Part shown: one piece after another, positions 20,772-32,700 of the stretch | How the letters are laid out: each line of letters starts with the position of its first letter | Position numbering within the stretch: position 1 is the stretch's first letter | Assembly (NCBI GenBank): GCA_907163375.1 | Contig: CAJQUW010012891.1 | Span: forward strand, 132,501-196,500 | From: Prostheceraeus crozeri | Lineage: Eukaryota > Platyhelminthes > Polycladida > Euryleptidae | Reading direction: 5' to 3' | Length of the DNA: 64,000 nt | Made by a program: the position numbers and the translations under genes | The notes under the pieces: model-generated | The model's input: only the letters and a program-made list of their open reading frames with translations | What the model was told of the DNA's origin: nothing | Database searches by the model: none

Positions 20772-23700
20772 GTAAGTTCTGTTCATTTATTCATGTATGT
20801 CAAACTAGTAGGATGAAGAGATCTGTCGGATTTGTGTTATTTCTGTGCGTGCAATATGGATTAAAATGAAGTCTAAATTGCATATGTATGAAATGTATTT
20901 CTCGACTGTGCTATTGTGATACTGATTTGGTTACTTTAGATGGATTGTAGTGTGCACATCTTTTATTAGCGAGAAGTACAGCATATGTTAACCACAGCAT
21001 TGAACATAGTCGCAATACAAATGAAGCAGGGAATGACGAGTTCAAGATAATTGCTAAAATATGGATAATTGCCTCTGATCATTGGCAACAGCATGAAAGC
21101 ACGCAAAGGTAATTCCTCATTCTGCAACTGCTTTGTTATAGATGTTCATTAAAAATTATTCATCTAAGAAATGTTTTCAATTCCTCAAATATAGCTCAAG
21201 ATAAATGCTTGTATAATAAGTTGGTCAGTTTCGGTCCTTAAGACAAGGGTCTGTATTTAGCACATGGTCTGGATTTTCAGACGTTTGTAAATGGTCTGTG
21301 TTTTTCATTGATGGATGCATTTTGATCAACAGATATTTTCAATTAATTAGAAAATGTACAATATAGGTCTGTTAGTGCCAATTTTAGTATACAGTTATTT
21401 ATTGTTAGTCTCTGACACCCAAGTCACATCGCACAAGATGTATCCCGATAACAAACCGTACGTTTTTTGTTTAAAAGTTGCACTAGATTGAAATCCCAGA
21501 ACAGTCCCCCCGCCTAACAAATAGATGATTTAAGAACGGAGTAAAGAAAGTCATAGAGTGTGAGCTTCTGTCCATAGTGTCCGTCTTCTACATTCCAAGA
21601 GAAGGATTGTCTATATTTATCAGTTCATGTTCTATAGCAGTCCTGTAAGAGTCATTTCGAATGTCATGTCTCCGATGAGTTTCGATGTTCGAGAAAGATA
21701 TTTTATACACCGCCTACATGCCTTTAGAAAATGAAATGCGCGCATCATAGTACGTCGTGAGTTGTATGTTAAAGGGGAATAAATTCATATGCATAGGTGG
21801 GAACGCACCACCTGTCCTCTTAAGGGCAAACCTTAAGTCTTATTAATTATAAGTTTATTAAAATTATGAAACATTTAGACGTCGTTATGGGAATGTCCCA
21901 GCTTCAATAGTATACTCAGCGATGTTCTATACATATTTGTTGTTCTGAGACTACTTGTTTTCTATATATCTAAAACATGTGAAAAACAAACAGCATTTAT
22001 ACAGTTGTTAAGCTGAATGATATAACGACCAGAGAAATAGGAACAATATGCAGATGTTCTTATGTAATGCAAATCTTCCTTGGTTTGGTGGTGAAAACTA
22101 TTATTATTAAAACCTATGGATTAGTTTATTAATGACATTTCTGCCAATGGCAGATCGCTGTAAGTACGCCGACAAATATCAGTAAGTAGTATGAAAAGCT
22201 GATTGTCTGAGTTTCCGGAAATGGCGTCTTGCCAGAATCTCACCCATGCTCAGAAATACATGATTCTTTCAGGAGGCGTGCCAACAGGTCTCTGATGGGG
22301 ACAAATTACACAAAGTCTCTGATTTTGATCCTTCTTAGACTAAGAGTTTTCTGCAGTCTAGACTTACCAGCAGTTCCAACTTCGCATTGAAATGTCAGAT
22401 AACAGGATCCGAGAGCGCGTGTCCTGTCACTTCCCCAGACCGCTTTCCCTCACCCCAATGCAATCTTGACAGTTTCAAGAGGCGTGCAAACAGGTTTGTG
22501 ATGGGACAACTTGATGAGTAAAGAAGATCAGTTTCTTGCTTTTGATTATTTAAAATGATCTAATTGAATATTTTCTTATGATTGGGTAACCCCCTTTCTT
22601 CCTTCATGGCTGCGTTTGTGATGAAAATTCTCAACAAAATATTGTTTATGTCTGTATCAAGCCAATGTAATTAAAAATCAAGCATTTTCTATGTTGATCT
22701 AATAATAGAATGTGATATAATGTGGGTGTATAATTTAAGTGTTGACTCGCCTCACTCGTTCTACATTTTCAATGTCGTGGACATCTTATTAACATTGCTA
22801 TAATATAGAAATGGAGTTTGTCATATAGGTAGAATTGTTAGCTATCCTTACTTCTGTTCGGCAATGTGTTCTTTAATTCTTATGAGAAAAGGTATCTACA
22901 CATCGGTTGGATAGCTGTAGAACAATTCTTGCACTTTTTTAAAGTTCATACATTGTTCCTTCTTCTCGAGAACGAAGTTAGCATAAAGTAAAAAATTCTT
23001 CAGTGGTATAGTTCTCTTCGAAATTTTTTTATTGGCAAGCTTTCGGGTGATCCACCCTTCCTCAACTTGTCGTGCCTGAGGAAGGGTGGATCACCCGAAA
23101 GCTTTCCAATAAAGAAATTTCGAAGAGAACTATACCACTGAAGAATTTTTTAAAGTTATCAAATAAATTTCATCTTAGAGTTTTGAGAAGGCTGTCAATA
23201 AGCTTGCGTTTTGTTTCATGAAAAGGTGTTTTAGTTTATATTAACTGTAGTATTTATCTTCTTCGTCGTCTGTTCAGATATCGGTGATGATTGTTATTTG
23301 TGTTCATAGTCAGATTTCTTACTCTATCGATTTTTGTGCATTATTTTCTGCTTGATTCGCTTGGCACTGCCGGTTTAAATCTTAGTGTCTTTCATCAAAG
23401 TATTCAGCAAAAATGTGACGCTGTATTACTTGTACTCAAATCGATGTTTACCACTGTAATGTCGGTTTCATAAAAATTTATAGGGTACTTAATCAATCTA
23501 ATAGGCGCCTAATACAATAAGTTATACCAAAAGATGAGACATGAATACATCCGTAGGTCCATTCATATTATTGCAACGATCTGACTTATGAACTGCTGGT
23601 AGTATTTCATGTAGCCGCATGCATATGGTAGGTACTAAATAACCCAACAAAACTAAAACAAATATAAATTTATGAAATGATATTATGCTTACGACATGAA

Positions 23701-26700
23701 TTTAGTCACATGCCGTTTGCAGACTGTCACTTTTTCTTGTGAATTTTTAGGTCACTATTTTGATCGTTTAGTGTTGGCAACGCTGTACGCGAAATTCAAG
23801 ATGTTACTTATTAAAAGCTTCAATTCGACGATAGTGACACCATCCAATGTATTTGCATGGAACATTTCTTTTCCTTCAGAGACAATGAAAGTAATGATCT
23901 CGTGCGAAAACGAAGTTCTGGATAGAAGTTTTCGTTTCTCGTTGAACACGCCTCTCTATGTAGTAATGGCCGAGTGGCGAAAAAGCGTCGGCGCCTTCGG
24001 TAATTACATGTTCGCTTCAAATGACGGAGAAATACAATACGATATTGACTTTAACGTCGGTGATATCGGAGAGTCCATGGAAGGAACAAACACGCTCGTT
24101 CTTTGTGTCGTTTTATCGGACTGTCCAACCCCGATGTCAACAAGGAATGTCTACTTGAGTCTGAATGGGCGCTTGAAACACATTGCAGTCAGACCATATT
24201 ACCGTCTGAAGAGAATCGTGCCGAACACTCCAGGTATCAGCTTTCTGTACAATGGCAAGGTCCTAGAGAAGAACAAAACTATTAGACAGTTGGGGATCCC
24301 GGAGAACGGGATAATTACAGCTGTTAAAACCATTTCTGTGGAAGTCTCCGATGGTTCCCAACAAACAGCTAATATACCCGATACATCAACACTCACCACT
24401 GTAAAGAAAGAGATGAAAAGATTCGAGGAGAAGGACTTCTTCTTGAAGTCAAATGAGAGATTCTTGCCCACAGACCAGCTGCTGGAAGTACAAAGTCGGC
24501 TGCAAGTCAGCAGACCTGAAATATGTGTGACGGTTGGTGATCAGGTATATAAATGGTCCATCAATGGATCGAAAATTGACTTCGACGATCTAACCGGTCA
24601 ACTGGCAATAGAATCTGGGATTCCCAGACAAGAGCTTGCACAATTACTTTATAAATGCGAAGGTTGCGGGAGGTGTGTGCAAAGAAATGAGGAAATGTCG
24701 CAGCTCTTAAATATAGAGTGCTGCGTCGATCGCTCTATGAAGTTAAGGACGGAGATTATTTCACAAGATAAAGGTGAGTTGTTTAACTTGTATCCTTCTT
24801 TTGTTAGCGGTTCTGCTAAGTTTTAAAACGTTCCTCTAACGTCAAAAGTTCCTTTTCGCTGCAGTCGTTAAACTCCTTGGCCATGGTTTCGAGTAGATAT
24901 GGAATCCGGCCTTGATTTCAAAACGCCTACTTTGTATCTAGTGAAAGGAAGTTGTGCATAATTTTTCATGGAGTGGGCGCTTCCATCGGTTGAAGACGTC
25001 CATAAGTCATTCAAAGTCCTGCTTGTGATCATTATGATGATTTTTATTCAGAGGCATATAAGTTTTACCGAAGCCCCTTTGCTTTTACAGGCGCTCCCTT
25101 ATATTGCGCCGAAGCTCTCCTTGAGGTTCCTCTGAAACCCTCATTCGCCCACCTAGCATTTGTTGGCGCCCCTAAGGTTCTGCAGATGTCTCCTTATCTT
25201 ACACGGGCGCCCCCAGGGTTCTGCAGGCGCTTCCTTACCTTAAATTGAACCCTCTTATCATTTATTGACACTCCGTGAGGCTCTACAGATGCTCCTTCCC
25301 AACGGTGTTGCGCCTGCGCGGAGGCTTTTTCTACGCAGATTCTCTATCCATGAGGAGATATTTTGTTTTCATCAGAAGAGCTGATACAGGCCTTAAGGCT
25401 TACGTTGAGGGTGAAATTTCACCGATTTTACGAAGCACGTCATTTTCCATACTTGTCGAGTAAAATCAATTTCTCCAGAAATTGTCGATCATTCTCTTAA
25501 AAGAGGCCTGCATGAATGTGTCAAGAAAAATAGTAGGTACTGAAATTTAAATTTACGATGCAACCTCGATAAGATCTTAATCGAGGTCGGCCCGAATTAA
25601 GTTATATAATATTGATTGATTTAGATACGCATGAAAGGAAAACAAAAATACTTGTGTTATTAATCACATTGTGTCAACAGACAGTAAATCTCAATAGACA
25701 CAGTGATAGTTTTGAATAACTTCATGTAATATGAAAACAAAATATGTTTATAAACAATAGCAGATAAAACATGATAGTTGTGAACGGATGCACTGAAAGC
25801 ATTATTCAATATATGATATAAAATCGCCACAAAAACAATTTTGTAAATAAAAACAGTCACAAATTTAATTGAAATTATCAAATAGCACGAGGTCTTTCCG
25901 AGCTTCTTAGATCTACAGACAAGATCAAAGAAAAACATGTTAATTGAAGGAAAATTGAAGTTTTCGACCAAAATGTCAGCTTGTTGTGTTTACTCCGACT
26001 ATTTGATTTCTTATAACTCTAGCGTCATAATTTTAGGCATAATATTTCGTCATATCGTCTTCTATCACGTTCAATCAAGTGCTAAAAACAACTTTTGGTG
26101 TGCGATATTTGCAAGAATGCGGTCAAAGAATTTGATGAACATGTCATTATTACCTAGCTACTAAGATTCTTTCTGAATCCAAATGTGCTTAATTTTTGTA
26201 GGTGAAGGTCTATGGTTACATCACCTCATGCCCTAAAGACATCATGCCTAAACTATGGCTGGAGTTAATAGTTATAATAACGTTTATTTTCAAGCACCTC
26301 AAAATGATAATCGAGAGGCATATTATCAGATACAGTTCAGAAAAATCACTTGCAATACAAATCAAGAACTAAGGAAAAAGAAATGAGAAAAAGTTAAACA
26401 CGAACAACATGATAAAAAAAATAACGCATCATCAGGCGCAAGAAATGATATACATTGTCATTCTACATGGTTATTGTCAAGTCAAAGAAAAATTACTGTT
26501 CATCAGCTTGGACATGTACACGAAAAAACTGTTACTGCGAGCTGCAGTTTGACACAAGGGGATTGAGAATTTGCCACTGTACAAAAGTTTCGGAGGTTTC
26601 AGATGGTGAAGTGGATGGCTAGTGTCAGATACGATGGACTGAAAAAGTTTGAATCCCCGAATGGTTCGGCGATATTGCAAAGGAACGAAAAATGCACATG

Positions 26701-29700
26701 AACAATTACTTTCTGAGCAAATTACTTTGTGACATCTCTTTTGGATATTCTCAATCATCACAGTCTGTCCTTGAGATAGATTTACAAAGATTGGCGAACA
26801 ATATTCGAGAAATGAGTTACGAAAAATAGACTTGACATAGTTGGCATTTGTTCAAAAACGGTTTAAGTTGGCGCAACATCGCAATCTTAGAAGATGCTTT
26901 CTTACACACATGAAAAGTATGGCTCTCCCATGTCAATTTCCGGTCAAACTAATTAATAGGTCTCGCATAGCCGGAGTAAGCACACCAAACTGACATTTTG
27001 ATCGAAAACTTAAATTTTCCTTCAATTGAAATGTCTGCTTCCTTGATCTTGCCTGCAGATCTAAGGAACTCGGAAGCCGCGCATTTTGATAGTAGTCATA
27101 GGGTGTAGAACATAGGCCCAGATGTGAAAATCTCATCTTCTGTCTCGTTTTATGCAGAAACTCGTCCTGGCGGCGGTTCTAAGTTTCCACAGCATTTGTC
27201 ACAATCATTCAAATCTTATGTATATACCTAAATATGTATTCAAGATTCTTGCGTCCAAAGTAAGCAACTGCTGATTTTAGAGGATAGGCCTCATGCTATT
27301 TATGTTAATTTCAATGAATTTTGTGACTCTTTTTATGTACAAATTCCAAAAGGGATATCGTTATATTAAAAAATCAAAACAGGTTGCAAAATTTGAACAA
27401 CGAAAACTTCATTTTGTGTCTTTACAGATAAAGATAAAAACGCGACTGATAAAAACATGGGAAATGAATTAGTGAGAGAATTGAAGAGAATTACATGCAG
27501 ATACACACTTAGAGAATTGCAGATAAGCACTACACAGCAGGTGATAGCATTTGAGGAATAGGATGCCGTTTGCGGCACAGAATTAAATATTTTGTTTATC
27601 TACTTCGGTTTGATAGAAGTGTGATTACGAAATTGACGGCACATAGAGGAACTTAGAAAGTTGCCAAAAAGGAATTCCTAATACCTTACAGAAATAGGAA
27701 AAAAGTCGTGCGTTGCTTGCGGATTAATGTGAGTTCAAGCAAAGTGTTTCGATTACTAAAATTCCTTCACATTCGAAGAATTCAGATCATTGCACACAAG
27801 TTTTCTCCATAATGTTGGCCCTTCCGATCATTATTAAAAAAAAGTAGCAGGCGTACGAAAATTAGTTCACTTGAGGATTTCACATTCTCTCCTCGGCATT
27901 GCTCACTGTATAGTGCATACATTGAATCGAAGCCAGGCATCGATGTGTGTTTTGGTAATATCTGTGTTGTGTCATTGATATTGACAATAGCATTCTATGT
28001 TCGCAGGTAGTCAGCATGTCATAATAGTGAAACGATTTTATCGATGGTGCAAATAAGAATGGTTACTGAACCGAATTGTTACAAAATTCGACGTTGCTAA
28101 ATCCGAACAATTTTCTGTATAATTTATAGAAAACTTCGCCGTGCTTTGAAAATATGTTATTAAATCCGATTTTGAGAAATCTCATAAAGTCTACTAATGA
28201 TGGTGACCTTTCCATTTTTCAGATGAAGAATACGAGGATTTCCTGACAAGTCTTCGAAATAGATATCTCAGATTATTGTCAGAGCATCAGTTATTGAAAG
28301 AGGTCTTGGCAGCAAACCATAACAGTCTAGAGACATTGAGGTCATTGCGGGAATCTCTCCAGGAAAAGAACGATGAGCTAGAGAAGGATTTGGCAAATGA
28401 ACAGAAAAGGCAAAGAGATACAGTGGCAAGTTGCAGGAATTTGCAGATGACTATTCAGCGTCTTCAAAGTAAGTTCATGATTGATTGATTTCAAACAGCT
28501 TGATGTGTAAATGTCTAATCAGATGAGTACGGCAACGGATTGACCAGAGAGATGAATAGCGCTGTTCCTGTACTTGTGGTCTGTAAGGACATTGTAGAAT
28601 TAGACGTTTCTGTTGATTGATAAGTTACTTATCTCATGCGATGGAATGCAAGAATCTGTGTTATGCCCGTTCTCAATCAAAAACAATGATATTACAGTGT
28701 TTACCGCTGATTCATCCGACTAGTACTTTTAGATATCCAAGTAGCATCTTTAGAAATCCAAATAGCACTTTTAGAAGTCCGACTATAACTAATAGATATC
28801 CAACTAACACTTTGAAATATCCAAGTTTTAATATAGAAGTTTAATAAGTTAATTTTTGGGAAACAACATTTGAGGCACGTATTTAACTTACTAAATGATT
28901 TTCTTCTGGTTTTACTTAAATAATTGCCATAGCATCTAACTTGAAGCAATAATATTGCTGCATAATGATAAAGGTGAAACATAAAACTTCACGTCGGCTA
29001 AATCATTGACTTTTAAATGAAACATTAACAAAATTGCAAGTGATTGACAAAATGAGAGAGAAACAAAAATGTTTGGCATGTAGATTTATCCAGCATGCGA
29101 TTATGATTGATGTACTTCATTATCTTCCATTATTAGGGAATGTAGAATTCATTGTCTTTCATGCTTAATTTCGAAACGATCAATAGGTAGGCTACAATCA
29201 AGAACTTGGTTTCAACATCATTGGACTTACACATCTTTGTAAACTATATCCAATGAAAAATGTGAATAGTAGTTGTAACTGGCTGTGCGTCGATACGGGA
29301 GGTTCATTTCAAGATAAGTTATTTCCAAATAATTGAAAATATAGAAGTCACTCACTTCTATTTACGACTTTTTATTCCAGTAAGTTACAGAATTTAAAAA
29401 AAAGAAGAAGCACCCGACGCGTTTCTTCCAAAGACAGTCTCAAGAGTGGCGTACAAATGTGGAAGGATCCTTAAATACTGATTAGGCATAATTGTGGCAA
29501 CTCATTAAACTTGTTCATGACGTCTATTAAGTTTTGGCATTTTCATCGCTATGAAGCGTGCTTCAGCCATTCTAGTTGTAATGGCATTAAATTGTTGAAT
29601 AAGGATCTCACAACTAAAGTCAGTTATTTCCATCTCTCTACCAGCATGAAATTTCAGATGATGTTCGCTCAAAGCACTTTTGAAATCTCTGTTGCGAATA

Positions 29701-32700
29701 CTACGTTCGTGTTCTTGATAGCGCAACTTAAAAGGTCGACAACTTTTTCCAACATAGGTCATTGCACCAAAAGCAATTAAAACAATAAACTAGATATCCG
29801 CTTTTGCAGTTGTATTTTGGACCAATGGCGCTACACACATTACAATTGCATTCTTCTTCGGGTTTGCTTTTATTAATTGAAATAATTTTTCTACCTGGTT
29901 TAGTTGAAAACGTTACCGGAATGTCATATTTAACTTTCAACTTATTTAATTTTCTCAAATGACGATCACTAACGAAATCGAGTGATAAGTGGACGTTGTC
30001 TGCTTTGTAGTAGTTGTAAGAAAGTACTTCACTTCACTTCTCGTTTTACGTCCTTCTTGTCTCATTGCTTGAGGTTGGACGGAGTTTGATGGCTCGCTTC
30101 CACTGGTCCCGATCTTGGGCAAGGTGCTCGCTGATGTTGAGGGCATCCAGGTCTTCTTGAACGCAGTTTCGCTATGATTTCTTTGATCTTCCAACTGGGC
30201 GCTTTCCCTTCATCTTCATGGATTCCACTCTCCCGATGACCTTCTCTTCCGCTCTCCTGACATGACCAAACCATCGAAACCTCCTCTGTTGAATTCGGCT
30301 CCTCAGGTGTGTCAGCCCGCACATTCCCATTACATCGTCATTAGTGACCCGGTCTCTCCATTTGATCTTCATCATGTAGCGCAGCATCCTCTGGTCACAC
30401 ACTTCAAGTCGGCTTCTTTGTTGCTGAGTCAACGGCCAGGTTTCCGCTCCGTATAATAGTACTGATCGCACACACGTTTCGTACACTTTCGCTCTACACA
30501 TTATTGGGATGTCTTTATTGCACAGGAGGCTGCTAAGATGCCTCCATTTCAACCATGCTGCCGAAATTCTGGACCCTACCGCCTTCTCTGCTCCTGCATC
30601 GCAGCTAAGCACATCACCCAAATAGCAGAACTCATGCACTTCCTCTACGGAGAGGCCGTCAAAGCTCAAGGAGTCGTCCTGTGGTATGTCATTGTGTCAT
30701 TGTAAGAAAGTACATAATGCATTGTAAATAAAATAATTAAGTATTGAATGTTACAATACGAGGTTGTGATGCAAATAAAACTAAACAAAGTATGCTCCCA
30801 TTAAAGACGCAAGTGTTAAAGAAATTTATGGATATAATTAAACACTTGTTTATTCGAATAACATCATTCTTTCGAAAGGAGCACCATGTATGTCACTGGC
30901 TGTGTACGCATTAACGCACAAAATGATCAAAGGTCCTGGAGTTGTAAAGCCTTCAGTATGACTTTCGCGATACAATGCCTGAATGCCCTAGTGACCTTTG
31001 TTTGCGTCACCTCAGGTAAAGAAGCAAGAATGACCTTCTTCATCTTTCTAAAGCGAAATGCAAGCAAGCTTTCATCTGAATTTCGCTGAAATTCTACCTC
31101 ACTTAGTATCCTCTTCGATGAGGACTTGACAACATCGAACATGGACTCTATTGGATTCAATTCGCAGGAAAAGGGAGACAAGCGAGCGATTCTATATGGC
31201 GGCAGGTCTGTCTGAACTTGGAGCAAGTCATCCTCAATTCTGATGTGACAAGGTGCGTTGTCAAACACTATCCAAGGATTGGACAGTCCTACATCCGAGG
31301 AGATTTGGATGAACTCGGAAACAAACTCCACGACATCGCTCTTGTGTGCCTCTCCTTGCACAACACGGGAACGAATAATGCCGTGGTGTGGTGTTGCAGC
31401 CATCAACAGAGTCACATGTGGGGACCACTCTTTTTGCGGGACATTCCCTCCTCGATCGACCACGATTTCGGCTCTGCCACAGATCAAAGCCACATTCATG
31501 GAAGAAGATGAAATCCTCATCTGAGACTGACTGAAGTCATTGCGCGCATTCTTTTCTCTCACTTTTGTTTGCTTGTGAATTTCTTGAATCCGACACTATC
31601 TCAATGTTCTTCATTGAGTAGCATTCCTGTCAATGGCACAAATAAGATCGCCTTGATGACAGATGATGTCTCTATGTAGCTGCAGCTATGTAGTCTTCAT
31701 TTCGCTGAAATGTCTCAATCAATCGAATGCGATCACCTTGGGAAATTTGTCTCGGCATCAGGATAAACGTCTTTAGAGTCAGGTCCTTGAAATCCTGGGA
31801 AAGTTTTGGAATTCACTGTTTCATCAGATGCAGCCACAGAATTAAATATTTTGTTTATCTACTTCGGTTTGATAGAAGTGTGATTAATACGAAATTGACG
31901 GCACATCGAGGAACTTAGAAAGTGGGCAAAAAGGAATTCCTTATACCTTACAGAAATAGGAAAGAAGTCGTGCGTCGCTTGCGGATTAATGTGAGTTCAA
32001 GCAAAGTGCTTCGATTGTCACTGATCGCACACACGTTTCGTACACTTTTGGAATGACTCACTGAAGTGAATCCGTCCAGATGCTCGACGGAAGAGTGTAG
32101 CCATGAATGAAGAACTGCATCAGCTGGAAAAGAGTGCTACATGCATTGCACATGTATCACGATGAACAAGATGGCATTGACGATTCTTTCGCATAAGGAA
32201 TTTTGGGGAAGCCTAGGTGATGAAGAGGAGGAATACCTGTCGGGCGATCCAGAACCGATGGTTGCGGCAAATAAAGTTGATTAGTGTGTATACTGCGCCT
32301 ACAGGTCTGGTCACTGTAGAAAGGTATTGATGCAGCTTCTAGCTTGTGTACATGAGCATTATTAGTAAGACATATATTCCCATTCGATGATCTGTTTTCT
32401 TAATTCAATTGCCATCCACACAGTTTTCAATTACATGGAACGCAGGATGTCATAAGACCTCTGATCCTGTCATAAGTCCAATCGAGCTCCTCCTCTTGAC
32501 GTCATCACGGAGGCCATTCGAATAGTCAGTGCTTTGCCCACCACACAGACATCAGTCACTGAGAGGCGAAAGGACATCGTAAACGGCTTCCTATTCCTCA
32601 AATGCAATCAGATGCTGTGTAGTGTTTATCTGTAATTCTCTAAGTGTGTATCTGCATGCAAAGGTCCAGTCACACCGGCCGCGACGCGGCGCGTCCAACA

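Larger units (their letters stand above)
20772..23750 (+). other. Intron 1 with minor repeats
   Basis: 2979 bp, GT-AG. It holds an imperfect 37-bp direct repeat (22267-22303 and 22473-22509, core GAGGCGTGC then AACAGGT) and the long hairpin at 22991-23150. No coding exon is seen inside. Confidence 0.6.
24774..28222 (+). other. Intron 2 with several repeats
   Basis: 3449 bp, GT-AG. It carries a degenerate tandem repeat (25070-25300), an antisense LINE remnant (26477-26975) and copies of two dispersed repeats (27127-27572, 27576-27956). Between 25301 and 26476 nothing is recognised. Confidence 0.6.

Noticed and set aside
31218-31524. Two plus-strand frames of 88-97 codons
   Set aside because: They are antisense readings of the IS630/Tc1-like transposase.
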